A DNA stretch of 64,000 nucleotides from Adiantum capillus-veneris (Eukaryota > Streptophyta > Polypodiopsida > Polypodiales > Pteridaceae). A program made the translations under genes and the position numbers. Positions 33,344-44,029 of this stretch are shown here, in pieces (position 1 is the first letter of the stretch; every line of letters begins with the position of its first letter). The stretch is taken from contig CM043955.1 of assembly GCA_014529385.2 (NCBI GenBank), positions 137,753,108-137,817,107 of the forward strand, read 5' to 3'. A model generated the notes under the pieces. That model had not been told where the DNA came from. It did not search any database and saw nothing but the letters and a program-made list of their open reading frames with translations.

Positions 33344-35940
33344 TGTGAGATCCCCAGCCCGCCAATACCAAGATCGGGATGGGATCCTTGACAAGTCTCT
33401 AGGTCTGATAAAAATCAGAGTCTCTAAACAAGAAAAATCCAAGGAATATACCTTTACCATTAATAATGACTAGGTCTATAGCCTTAGAAGAAGACCTAGT
33501 CCTGTCTCGCAGTGGAAACGGGACAACGTACTAAAAGTCAAAAAAACTATTTCGCCCCTATAGCTTCCACAAATTTGGCTAAGGTATCCTCAACCAACGC
33601 TTTTTTCTCCCTAACATATGTGAAGGCACAGCCGCTAGTGGACTCCTCTTCCAAGTTAAGAAGTTTTCCAAATATTTTTAGTGTGGGGGGATGGATAGTT
33701 ACCTGACTAATCAGGTCCGCCCGTTCATGATTAATAACCTTAGTTAATCCCCACTTACCACCCCACACTCACACATGATTCTTTTGTTATTTAATTACTA
33801 ACACGTTCTTATCACAATTAAAATAACGATTCCTTTTATCCTTCATAGCAGAATTTTATTAAAACAGCCTTTGAAAACAGTATTGAAAACATTCTTTTAG
33901 CAAACAGACATCTTTAAACTTAAGACAAGGCACTGTCAATCAAAACATTGTCCATAATAGCCATGACCATTACTCTTCTTGTCTCAAGATCACCTAAGGG
34001 TGAAGAAAACGGCACCCATTCCTTATTCACAATCCGGAGTGGATAAACCCCCACCCAAGGTTCCGGGTGCCCCTACACCAAACCAGTTGCCCATACAACC
34101 GGGCGGCTCCCTTAGGATAAAAAACGGTATCCTAACTTATGTAGAAACAACAAGACATGACACGGAGTAGAAACTCATCGTTCATGGGGGTAACTGACTT
34201 ATCCGTGGTTGGAAAGCCATCATTATCATCAAAATATACCAAGGCGTCGGAGGTGTCTTGAGACAAGCTGTCTTAAGGATGATCAATCATATCTTTTCCT
34301 AATTCAACCAGTTTTAACCCAAACAATTCTTTCCTACATTATAAACAAATGCACGTTGGAAGTTACCTTCCATTTTTGGTCAATTATTCATTTCCTTATT
34401 CTTACTCACTCCTTATGTATGCAATACTAACTTATAAAAGAACTTAAACTATTTAAAGACTCAATTGAATAATGGAAAACCCACCTGGGATTGATTGGCC
34501 ATCTGCTGCTGCGCTGGCCCCTGAAGACTCTCCTCCATAGGCCTACTACTAGGCCCGTCTTCATCGTCGTGTGACGCTCTAGTTCGTTTTGGAGCTACGT
34601 CCTCATCATCAAATGTAGGATTTGCTCGGGTCTTTTTAGGTGCCATAACTTCTTGTCCTTATAAAAAGAACGTCTAATCATTATGTAAATTATTCGAAAG
34701 CTAAACTTAACCTTTGTATCCAATTTTACCCAAATCTAGGTTAAATTTATAGTCTTAATTGATAAATTCTTGACCTAGTAATTTTTTATTTTCCTATATA
34801 GGCATGATAACTTTTTCCATAGCTTTCCTAAGGGTTTTCTAAGCTATCTTAATTTTCTTATAATTTTGTATATCTTTTCCTAATTTTGCCATTGAATCTT
34901 AAGTTTGGAATCTATTTATTTTAAGCTTAATATTTATTCTATTTATTTTCTCTCAAAGAGTTCATTTCCTTCACTTTATAGCATAGGTTTACAATTACTA
35001 AAATTTTTCTAAAAACTTTTATTTGCAAAATCTATTTATTTTGATTAATCATTTGTTAGAAATAGGACTTTTGATCAATTATAATTTTCTAAACTCACTA
35101 ATTAAATATGTTATAATTATCACAAGGAGATAAGGACGTTTATGACCTTTGTTAATTATCCTTTAATTTTTCAACTCAATTATCTAATTTTCATCTTTAA
35201 TTTTAAGCTAAAATTAGTATAATTTGACCTAGATAAATATCTATACTAATTTTCTAACCTTGACATAATTATCACGGCCTCTTTATCTTGTAATATAACT
35301 CTCATAAATAGCATGTAATCATATAACATGATTTACTAATTTTTCCTTTTAGTTTCAAGCTAGAATTAGTATAATTTGACTAAACTAAATATCTATACTA
35401 AGTGTCTATCCTTGACATAATTATCATGACCTTTTTATCATGTAATCTAGCTCTGATAAATAGCATGTACTCATATAGCATGATTTACTAATTTTTCTCT
35501 TTAGTTTTCAGCTATAATTAGTATAATTTGACTTAGATAAATATCTATACTAAGCTTCTAACCTTGACATAATTATCGTGGTTTTTTTATCCTATAATCT
35601 AACTCTCATAAATAGCATGTAATCATATCATATGATTAGCTAATTTCTCTCTTTATTTTATCCTCAAAAATAGTGTTTTTCTACTAAGATAATTAGCTAA
35701 ACTAATTATCTGTAGTTAAGATAATTATCATGGATTTTTAAAGATGTGATTTACTTTTAATAATTATCTCAAATATTTTTGGATTAATTTGCTATTTTCC
35801 CCGTTGTATTTTCTCCTAAAAATAGTGTTTTCCTACTGAGATAGTTAGTTAAACTAATTATCTGAACTTAAGATAATTATCACGGGTTTCATAAGATGTA
35901 ATTTACCTGTGATAATTATCCCAAAGCATTTTGGATCAAG
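33344..35940 (-). repeat. 5' LTR of the gag-only element, truncated
   Basis: It matches 26647 to about 29190 with scattered differences, including TGAGATCCCC, the ORF at 34646-34485 and the first units of the AT-rich array. It stops at TTTTGGATCAA near 35940. The promoter-bearing 1.5 kb of the LTR is missing there, so this copy lacks its own TATA region. Confidence 0.85.
34485..34646 (-). CDS. LTR-encoded 54-codon ORF, putative gag first exon (copy B)
   Basis: An ATG opens MAPKKTRANPTFDDED..., ending QMANQSQ at AG followed by GTGGGT. At 162 bp it is a whole number of codons. Joining its end (34485) to 32517 would keep frame and give a continuous N terminus for the Gag capsid. The removed segment (32518-34484) would contain the rest of the LTR, the primer site and the 149-codon ORF. 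Splicing is inferred from AG/GT and TCTCAG borders and the phase match, and no transcript was seen. Confidence 0.5.
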
Positions 35941-35996
35941 TAGTATCAACGTGGTAGTACCTAGTCCTGTCTCGCAACGGAAACAAGACAACGTAT
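35941..35996. other. Junction with a displaced 38-bp LTR patch
   Basis: ACCTAGTCCTGTCTCGCAAC and the following GGAAACAAGACAACGTATT match 26799-26836 exactly or nearly so. They sit here next to LTR sequence from another part of the LTR. The 18 bp before it match nothing I recognise. It marks a rearrangement point between the truncated LTR and the gypsy fragment. Confidence 0.7.
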
Positions 35997-36345
35997 TGTG
36001 ACATGCAGGCGCAGTCAAGCCCAGTCAGCATACCAGCCCAGACATCCCAGTCTGCCTAGTAAGCAGCAATTGTAATGGCACAAGATGCCAGGTGTCACCC
36101 TTTCTTGATACTGGACCAGCCATGTAGTATAAGGCCCTTAGAGCCAGATGAATAAGGGGGAGATCAAAGTGTGCAACAGAGTGTGTACTTTACATTGGTG
36201 GAGGCGGCGGGCACTCAACCCCCGCTCCAATTTAACCTTTTCTTTGCCCAGGCTTTTCTTTCCTTTAGTTCTTCTGCAAACACTACACAGAGCGAATCTC
36301 CTTATTGCACAGTAGAGTACCCACTCCTTGTACGCGTTCACAACC
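35997..36345 (+). mobile_element. Putative 5' LTR and leader of the gypsy fragment
   Basis: TG at 35997 follows the LTR patch. A TATA-like GTATAAGG is at 36127. ACA at about 36192-36194 is followed by TTGGTGGAGGCGGCGG, which could be a diverged primer site. That would make a short LTR of about 200 bp. With no second LTR in the window, the boundary cannot be verified. Confidence 0.4.
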
Positions 36346-36869
36346 ATGAGCCGCGTCAGTTCACCCAGACCAGCCCCTAGCTCGCCACAATATGACGATG
36401 CCTCGATGCATTCCGAGTTCACAAACGACCCTGCACAAGCTCCTCTACAGCACATGTTCTCAGCGGTCTCCAACATGCTGCTACAACTCAACCACACAAA
36501 CCAATCTTTGGTAGGCTTCTTGACTAATCAACAGGCAAACACTACGCGTACAGATGCGAAGGTACGGCCCAAGAGTTTTTATGGGATACCAACGGAGGAT
36601 GTCTTGACATGGATTGATCACTTCGACAATGTTGCAAGCTACCATAACTGGAATGACCATCGCAAGGCCTTGGAATTGCGAACACTCTTGGATGGGGTAG
36701 CCGCCACCTACTTTGTCCAGCAACATGATTAGGTCAAGTGTAATTGGTCACTTTTAAAATGGCTATTAATACAAAGTTTTGCACATCAAAATGTCACACA
36801 AACAGCTCTTCAACAGTTAAATGCTTTGCGCCAACAACATAAAGAACCCATTGCTCAGTTTGCTGTTAA
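36346..36869 (+). pseudogene. Gypsy Gag, N-terminal part
   Basis: An ATG at 36346 opens MSRVSSPRPAPSSPQYDDA. The capsid-like region follows: VRPKSFYGIPTEDVLTWIDH, then ASYHNWNDHRKALELRTLL and GVAATYFVQQ. A TAG at 36730-36732 interrupts it, probably from CAG. The same frame then continues through NWSLLKWLLIQSFAHQN to QQHKEPIAQFAV. It stops being Gag at the TTAA target site of the inserted element and resumes at 38193. Confidence 0.85.
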
Positions 36870-38194
36870 CACTAGGTTGGTAACCTAACAGGACATAAAA
36901 GTGTCCTTTCAGGGTTTTGAAAAAAACCTCCAAAACCATAGTAGATCCACTCATTTTGTAAAATCCTTTCATGAGGTTATAGTTCAAGGCCTACTACACA
37001 TGGAGAAAATAAGAAACTTGTAAAATTTCTCATCTTTTGGTCACACCAAGCCTCCAAAGTTGATGGACCAGCGCATTTTCATCAAAACAGTCATTTCTTA
37101 CGTTTTGTTGCATAAAAATAAGATTAGGGATTTTTGTAGGACTTGAGATAAATTCCCTAGTTAACTTCAATGGGTTGGTGATTAGAACATATGACTGCTT
37201 CTCACTCACTATTTTTTGTTTTGCCAAAATAAATAGGTACAAAAAAGTTGAATTTTTACCATTCTGCAAATCTATCATCAAAGTTTCTATAGCCACGCTC
37301 AATACAAATAATATATGCATGTTTTCTTAGTTCCCTATTGTCCTTTATGTTCATAAGGATCCATGGAGCATCTCAAAATAATAATACATCTCTTACCAAG
37401 GGGAATCTTGGGGACAAAGATGAAGTGCTAAATACAGCAAACATGAAGAAACTGGGTTCAACATTATGAGTTGTAGAATTCCATAGAAACTATTCAATAT
37501 CTAGCCAAATTTGATCGTTATGACTAGATATGGTTACTACCTACAAAATGCATGTAGTTGTCACAAGAAATCAACAATATTGAAAAAGCTATACTTGATA
37601 TACTAGAATGTTTCGTTTTCTTCTATAATTGAAAAAATCAACCATCGTTGTGTACTATGCAAAATAGGGTATTAGGTGCCCCAAAACTCAAGGAATATTA
37701 GCTTTATGTTACAATATGCGACATAGAAAATAAAAAATGCATTTGGATATCATGAAATCCACCAAAAAAATCATAGAAGAGCTAAAATTGGTTAAAAAAC
37801 AGGATTTGACAATTTTTGTAATTTGGTCATAACTTACAAGTTTAACATTTATTTCTCCCTAGAAGCATCAGGACATGTTGAGGACTACTAAAGATAGTTC
37901 TCTAGCATTATAGACCTCACAAAAATGAATTCTAGAGTGGTATAGTTGCAAAAAGTTGAAAAAAGTCAAAAACAGGACCCGTTTTTTCACACAGTTTAGG
38001 TTGTGAAATGTTGTGCAAGGACAAGGTTAAAGATGGAATTGATATTCCAAAAAAATGTCGAGTTTTTTTTAGCTCACGAGATAACTTTCTTGATATTTAG
38101 CACCTCAAAATCCATTTTGAAACTCTTGACATAATTCAAGGAAAATGGTCACTTAACAGGATATAAAAGTGTCCCATTACCAACCTAGTGTTAA
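36866..38194. repeat. TTAA target-site duplication pair
   Basis: TTAA at 36866-36869 and again at 38191-38194 flank the 1321-bp insertion. Taking out the insertion plus one TTAA (1325 bp) joins ...IAQFAV to KLNQLFLRADP... in frame. This shows that the duplication is 4 bp. Confidence 0.85.
36870..38190. mobile_element. 1321-bp non-autonomous DNA element in gag
   Basis: The ends are perfect 14-bp inverted repeats: CACTAGGTTGGTAA at the left and its complement at the right. Just inside each end is a 20-bp direct repeat with one mismatch: AACAGGACATAAAAGTGTCC at the left, with GATATA at the right. The body is AT-rich and has no transposase; its longest frame is under 100 codons. The target duplication is TTAA. 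The CACTA start recalls CACTA elements, but those duplicate 3 bp. TTAA is the piggyBac target. The superfamily is unresolved. Confidence 0.85.
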
Positions 38195-38648
38195 GCTCAA
38201 TCAACTGTTTTTACGCGCTGACCCTGCCATGTCTGAAGAAATGAAGCTCTATTTTCTGTGGCCACGCCTTCAACATGACATCACCCGTCGAGTCCGTGAC
38301 CAAGGCCCAACCTCCTTCCATGACGCCATTCAAATAGCCCAGCGTATAGAAAGCAGCATGGACATAGAGTTTTCAACATCGATACTAACCCTCTCTCCGA
38401 CCTTGTCAACAAGAGCCATACCTGAACCCCCTACCCCAATGGATATTGATGTCCAAAACAGCCAATACCATTCCAGAAGGAGCTTGCTAGAGCGAGATGC
38501 ACAAGGGAGACCGAAGTGTTTCTTTTGCAACAACTATGGGCATGTCCGCAAACACTATCGGAAGCTGCAGGCGAGACAACAAATCCAGAACAGTCAGGTA
38601 CAATTGGCTGATGCCGCCTCCCTTGCTGCTCTTCCAGAAAACATCTGA
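38193..38648 (+). pseudogene. Gypsy Gag, C-terminal part with broken knuckle
   Basis: It resumes Gag with KLNQLFLRADPAMSEEMKLY, then FLWPRLQHDITRRVRDQGP and AIQIAQRIE, typical of plant gypsy Gag. The zinc knuckle reads CFFCNNYGHVRKHY: its last Cys is Tyr, so metal binding should be lost. The frame ends at TGA (38646-38648) before the protease. Confidence 0.85.
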
Positions 38649-38656
38649 GCGAATGG

Positions 38657-40078
38657 ATGGTGGAAGACACCCATTCGCACATTCAAGCCGCCGCTACTTC
38701 CAGCCGCATGGTGTGTTCAGTTGGCGCCCTCATTCACAACATATCACAAGAAGCACTTTTAGACACAGGCAACACCATTTCATCAATTAGTCAAGATTTG
38801 GTCACTAAGTTAGGCATGGAAACTTTCATCTCTACCCCTATTTCTGTATTGTTTGGAGATAATAAGAAAAGCTATCATTCCAAGACAGTAGCACGTTGCA
38901 CTTTCCATCTGGGTCCATCCACATTTGTACATGATTTCTATGTTCTACCACGTCAATTATTCCCACTAACACTGGGATGTGATTGGTTCGTCAAGACACG
39001 AGCACGACTTAATTTTGAACACCATACAGTTGTCCTTCCAAGCAAACTACCCATCCTTTTCATCTATTCTAGCAAAGGCCCCAATTTCGTCAACACTCAG
39101 CACACAATCACAGACATAGCCCATCGCACTCAAGATGTCCAGTCAATTTTGGCCAAGTTCCCCTCTTTATTCACCAAAACCAGTCAGCCAAAAGTCATCA
39201 ACCTTCCCATCTATCATACTATCCGCACAGGCGATTCTCCCCCAATTAAGATGGCCAGTAGAAGGAGATCGCCAAAAGACATACACAACATAAACCAGGC
39301 AGTCGCAAGTATGCTTCAGCAAGGGATAATCATCCCTTCCAATAGTGATTGGGCATTTGAGCCCCACCTGGTTAAGAAAGACGACGGGTCTTACAGATTC
39401 TGTATAGATTTCCGACCCCTTAATAAAGTCACTCAACATGACTTGTACCCTCTCCCGTGACTAGATGATCTCTTGGTCTAGCTTGGAAAATCTCGATACG
39501 TCACGTCACTAGATCTAGCGTCCGGCTATTGGCAAATTCCCCTTGACCCCAAAGATGCTCACAAAACCACATTTAGAACGCCAAGTGGTTTATTTGAGTT
39601 CACTAGGATGCCCTTTGGTCTTTCTGATGCGGGGAGCACTTTCCAACGCACAACAAATCTCATCTTTCAAGACTTGATAGACCAAAGATATGTGCTGGTA
39701 TACTTAGATGACATTCTGATTCATACCACAACTTGGCAACAACACCTAGTCATTCTACAGGAGGTGCTTCAACGAATACATAAATTCAATCTTCAGCTGC
39801 AGTTACGAAAGTGTAAGTGGGGAGCCACAAGCCTCAAGTTGGGTTTTCTAATTTTTGCAGATGGCATTCAAATTGACCCATCAAAGGTAAAAGCCATCAG
39901 TTCTTACCCTCCTCCCACTAATGTCAAGAACTTACAAAGCTTCCTCGGCATGGCTACTTTTTCATTAAGGTTTATACCCAACTTAGCTACCATCACCCAC
40001 CCTCTTCGGCATCTACTCAAAAAGGATGTTCCATACTCATGGGATGAGGCATGTACACGAAGTTTCAATCACCTGAAA
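38657..40078 (+). pseudogene. Gypsy protease and reverse transcriptase, truncated
   Basis: The protease has ALLDTGNTISSIS with intact D-T-G, and the domain ends LTLGCDWF. The connection region (FPSLFTKTSQ) leads to RT with GIIIPSNSDWAFEPHLVKKD, YRFCIDFRPLNKVT, SLDLASGYWQIPL, MPFGLSDAGSTFQR and the catalytic YLDD in VLVYLDDILIH. In-frame stops are TGA at 39458 (CGA expected from PLPR) and TAG at 39479. RT ends near SFNHLK, where the inverted LTR begins. RNase H and integrase are absent. Confidence 0.9.
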
Positions 40079-42003
40079 CCCGTGATAATGATCTTAAGTT
40101 TAGATAATTAGTTTAACTAATTATCTCAGTAGGAAAACACTGTTTTAGGGGAAAATAGCAAATTAATCCAAAAAGCTTTGAGATAATTATCAAAAGTAAA
40201 TCACATCTTAACAAACCCGTGACAATTATCTTAACTACAGATAATTAGTTTAGCTAATTATATTAGTAGAAAAACACTATTTTTGAAGATAAAATAAAGG
40301 GAGAAATTAGTAAATCATGTGATATGATTACATGCTATTTATCAGAGTTAGATTACAGGATAGAAAGGCCATGATAATTATATCAAGGGTAGAAACTTAG
40401 TATAGATATTTATCTAAGTCAAATTATACTAATTATAGCTGAAAACTAAAGAGAAAAATTAGTAAATCATGCTATATAGTACATGCTATTAATTAGAGCT
40501 AGATTACATGATGAAAAGACCGTCATAATTATTTCAAGGGTAGAAACTTAGTATAGATATTTAGTTTAGTCAAATTATACTAATTCTAGCTAGAAACTAA
40601 AGAGGGAAATTAGTAAATCATGTTATATGATTACATGCTATTTATGAGAGTTAGATTACATGATAAAGAGGCTGTAATAATTATGTCAAGATTATAAAAT
40701 TAGTATAGATATTTATCTAAGTCAAATTATACTAATTTTAGATAAAAATTAGATAATTGAGTTGGAAAATTAAAGGATAATTACCAGAGGTCAAAAATGT
40801 CTTTATCTCCTTGTGATAATTATATTATAGTTAATTAGTGAGTTTAAAATATTATAATTGATCAAAAGTTCTATTTTTAGCAAAATATTAATTAAAATAA
40901 ATAGACTTTGCGATCAAAAGTTTTTAGGAAAATTATAGTAAGTGTAAACCTATGATATAAAGTGGAGGAAATGAACTCTTTAAGAGAAAATAAATAGAAT
41001 AAATATTAAGCTCAAAATAAACAGATTCCAAGCTTAAGATTCGATGGAAAAATTAGGAAAAGATATACAAAATTTTAAGAAAATTATGATAGCTTAGAAA
41101 ACCCTTAGGGAACCTGTGGAAAAAGTTATCATTCCTATATAGGAAAATAAGAAATTACTAGGTCAAGAATTTATCAATTAAAACTATAAATTTAACCTAG
41201 ATTTGGGTAAAATTGGATACAAAGGTTCAGTCTAGCTTTCGAATAATTTACATAATGATTAGACGTCCTTTTTATAAGGATAATAAGTTATGGCACCTAA
41301 AAGGACCCTAGCAAATCCTACATCTGATGATGAGGATGTAGCTCCGAAACGAATTCGAGCGTCACACGACGACGAAGCGGGGCCTAGTAGTAGGCCTACG
41401 GAGGAGAGTCTTCAGGCGCCAGCGCAGCAGCAGATGGCCAATCAATCCAAGGTGGGTTTCCCATTATTCAATTAAGTCTTTAAATAGTTTAAGTTCTTTT
41501 ATAAGTTAGCATTGTATACGTAAGGAGTGAGTAAGAATAAGGAAAGGAATAATTGACCAAAAATGGAAGGTAACTTCCAACGTGCATTTGTTTATAATGT
41601 AGGAAATAATTTTTTGGGTTAAAGTTGGTTGAATTATGAAAGATATGATTGATCATCCTTAAGACAGCTTGTCTCAAGACACCTCCGACTCCTTGGTATA
41701 TTTTGATGATAATGATGGCTTTTCAGCCACGGATAAGTCGGTTACCCCCATGAACGATGAGTTTCTACTCCGTGTCATGTCTTAATGTTTCTACATAAGT
41801 TAGGATACCGTTTTTATCATAGGGGAGCCGCCCGGTTTTATGGGCAACTGGTTTGGTGTATGGGCACTCGGAACCTTGAGTGGGGGTTTATCCACTCCAG
41901 ATTGTGAATAAGGAATGGGTGTCATTTTCTTCACCCTTAGGTGATCTTGAGACAAAAAGAGTACTGGTCATGGTTATTATGGACAATGTTTTGATTGACA
42001 GTG
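40074..42003 (+). repeat. Inverted partial LTR copy (copy C) of the gag-only element
   Basis: Read on the plus strand it matches the complement of about 33937-35896: the AT-rich array, then the 54-codon ORF at 41290, then sequence ending GACAATGTTTTGATTGACAG. It lacks the LTR's promoter end and its last 600 bp. It forms inverted arms with the 33344-35940 copy around the gypsy fragment. Confidence 0.9.
41290..41451 (+). CDS. LTR-encoded 54-codon ORF, putative gag first exon (copy C)
   Basis: MAPKRTLANPTSDDEDVAPK... to MANQSK, 162 bp with no stop or indel, followed by GTGGGT as in the other two copies. It is an isolated LTR fragment here, with no gag after it, so it is a relic unless captured. 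Its intact frame supports past selection on the ORF. Confidence 0.45.
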
Positions 42004-42044
42004 TCATAATAATCAATATCTCATTCTCCTAAATGATTTTCTCA

Positions 42045-42378
42045 TGTTAAACTAATCATTTAATATGGGCAAGTGCCAGGGGAGAAAAAGCTAGAATATT
42101 GGTTAAGCTAGCAGACCGGCCACATTAGGGATCCAAAGGAGGGAAAATAGGGATCCAAAGGGGTGGCCATCTACAAAAGAGCCATGTGCAACAATGGGCT
42201 TAAAAGACCCTAAGGTTCAGCCCATTAAGACTTCCAGAATGCTAAGGTTCCAAAATTCAAAGGTTCTGTCCAAAGGTCAAGCATGGGGGGAATTGGATGC
42301 TTTGTGTGTGACCCAAAAGTCTTTATCAATCCCTACATAGGAGGGGGCGAGCCTTGGGAGTAGGGGATGAGAGAGAGA

Positions 42379-42417
<39 letters not shown>

Positions 42418-43613
42418 GCTCCCTTTACACAAAGGGAATGAGGGACACATGTCAGCTCCCTAGCCTAGATGCCCACAAGGTGTACCCAATTCCAACCGGA
42501 TGGCCTTGGAGGTGGACCAATGAGAATTAGGCTAGATTAAATCTAGTTTAATTAATTTAAAAACACTTAATAAAAGAACCAATGAGAATTAAGCTCTCTA
42601 GAAGACTATTGGACAGTCTCCCAAGGGGTCCAATGAGCATTCAACAGCCCAATGGCTTGCCTGATTCCTATTAGCCAGGAGGCAAAGGGGTTCAATGAGA
42701 GTTTAGTTGCATTTATTAATTACATAAAGCTCTCACAAAAGGGGAAAGTGGGACACATGTCAGAAGGCTATCACTTATACTGCTTAATTATCATTGGCTA
42801 GCCCTAGGGAGGTCCAATGAGACTGTAGCATGAGCAAATAGCAAGAGAGGCCGACCAAGAGATAGAGGGGGCTGATTTTTGCAAGGCATTATCACACACA
42901 CACACACACACACACAATCTCATGTGTGAAGTAAAGAAGACTCTCTCTCCTTCTCAAGCTTTAATGGAAAGCTTACCACCTACTCCAAGCTTGTGAGAAG
43001 GGAGGCCTACACCAACAACTCTTGGCTTTGTGATGCAAATCCAACCAAGAGCCAAGATTCAATGCATGCTCATCTCCTCTACCATGCTAATTACTAATCT
43101 AAGCTATGCTAATATGAGTGATTATGTGAGGAGATGTACACCTTTCTCGTAAGAATACTCCTTCTTCCTCTCAATCTACTCTCATACCCCGCTAGCTCTC
43201 ACCATCTTTGAAAGTGTGAGGTCTTGGGTCTGAGACCGGAGAGAATTGATGTTGTGTTTGATAAGTGTTTTGCTTAGTGCATGAAGCTTTCATCTTCATT
43301 GCACTAGCTAGTCTTGAAGGAACACAAAGAATTGTATTGTACAATGTCTCTCTTGATGGGAGAAACCATAATACAAAGCCTTTGGAGGGGGGACCGGCTC
43401 CATGTAAATCCGTTCCTCAATTGTTGTCAATAGCTTAATTTCTCTCTCTTTTGAAAGTATTGTTCATGCTATCTAACTAGGTGTTATGCTTTTTGTTGCT
43501 CTCTCCACCCAAGCACTCTTGTAATTCTCATTAGGAATCTATTCTAATGAAATGCCCACTATGTTCATATTAATTTCCGCTACACACAAGTTACTAGGTC
43601 GTTAAATGTTACA
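42045..43613 (+). mobile_element. Putative 5' LTR of a decayed gypsy element
   Basis: The right end is supported: ACA at 43613 is followed by T and a tRNA-iMet-like primer site. The left end at TGTTAA (42045) is a guess. It lies just after the end of the inverted LTR copy. The stretch has two (CA)n runs and several short direct repeats (CCAATGAGAATTA at about 42518 and 42579). I see no similarity to the sequence after the 51155 purine tract beyond TGTTAA. Confidence 0.4.
42369..42416. repeat. (GA)n(CA)n microsatellite
   Basis: GA units lead into about 18 CA units. A second (CA)n run of about 22 bp is at 42894-42916. Confidence 0.95.
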
Positions 43614-43614
43614 T

Positions 43615-43626
43615 TGGTGTCAGAGC
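43615..43626 (+). promoter_or_regulatory. Primer-binding site, one base off initiator tRNA-Met
   Basis: TGGTGTCAGAGC differs from the usual TGGTATCAGAGC at one base. It lies one base after the LTR end. Confidence 0.75.
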
Positions 43627-44029
43627 ACAAGGTTTCTCTTTTCTTGCTCAAGAAGGGAGGTCCTCAAGCTAGCTATAAATTGTTGGTATTATTAATTGCC
43701 TGTGAGTAAGTAGAATAGGGATTTTCCAGCCTTGCAGTGCGGCTGCCTTCGTGCAGCTAACAAGGCAACACCATCGAGAGCTATGGTCTTAATAGTGGAG
43801 TCCTACGTGGCTTTCCTATGGCTTAACCACTATTGAGCTATTAGAAGCTTGACAGGAGACGGTGTTGTTTTGGTGTTGAACGACCCTCTCTTCTATTCCT
43901 TGAAATTAATGGTATTCGAGCCACAGGTACAGTAGCTTGAGTGCTTTTTCTAAAGGGGTAAAGAGGAGTAGCAACTAGGGCTTGAAGTGCCAAAATACAC
44001 TAAAAAGTTTACACCTAAAAGTTGTTAGA
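43627..44029 (+). other. Gypsy leader before gag
   Basis: About 400 bp between primer site and Gag ATG. No gene is seen. Confidence 0.5.

Larger units (their letters stand above)
26647..35940 (-). mobile_element. Gag-only LTR retrotransposon with 4.1-kb LTRs
   Basis: Long direct repeats at 26647-30761 and 33344-35940 both have GTGAGATCCCC at the low-coordinate end. Next to the second one is the sequence complementary to a tRNA-iMet primer site, so the element runs on the minus strand. The interior (30762-33343, 2.6 kb) is shorter than one LTR. It holds a broken gag with a zinc knuckle and then goes straight to the 3' LTR, with no protease, RT or integrase. This fits the terminal-repeat-with-gag (TR-GAG) class of non-autonomous plant elements. 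The 5' LTR is cut off at 35940, so no target duplication can be checked. Confidence 0.8.
35997..40078 (+). mobile_element. Ty3/gypsy retrotransposon fragment
   Basis: The fragment begins TGTGACATGCAGGCGCAG and runs through gag, zinc knuckle, protease and reverse transcriptase on the plus strand. It then breaks off into an inverted copy of the 4.1-kb LTR. RNase H, integrase and the 3' LTR are missing. A DNA element of 1321 bp interrupts gag. In-frame stops are at 36730, 39458 and 39479. It lies between two inverted LTR copies of the gag-only element. Confidence 0.85.

Noticed and set aside
36870-38190. Assignment as a CACTA transposon from the CACTA start
   Set aside because: The flanking duplication is 4 bp (TTAA) by frame restoration, not 3 bp, and no transposase or subterminal CACTA-type repeats confirm it.
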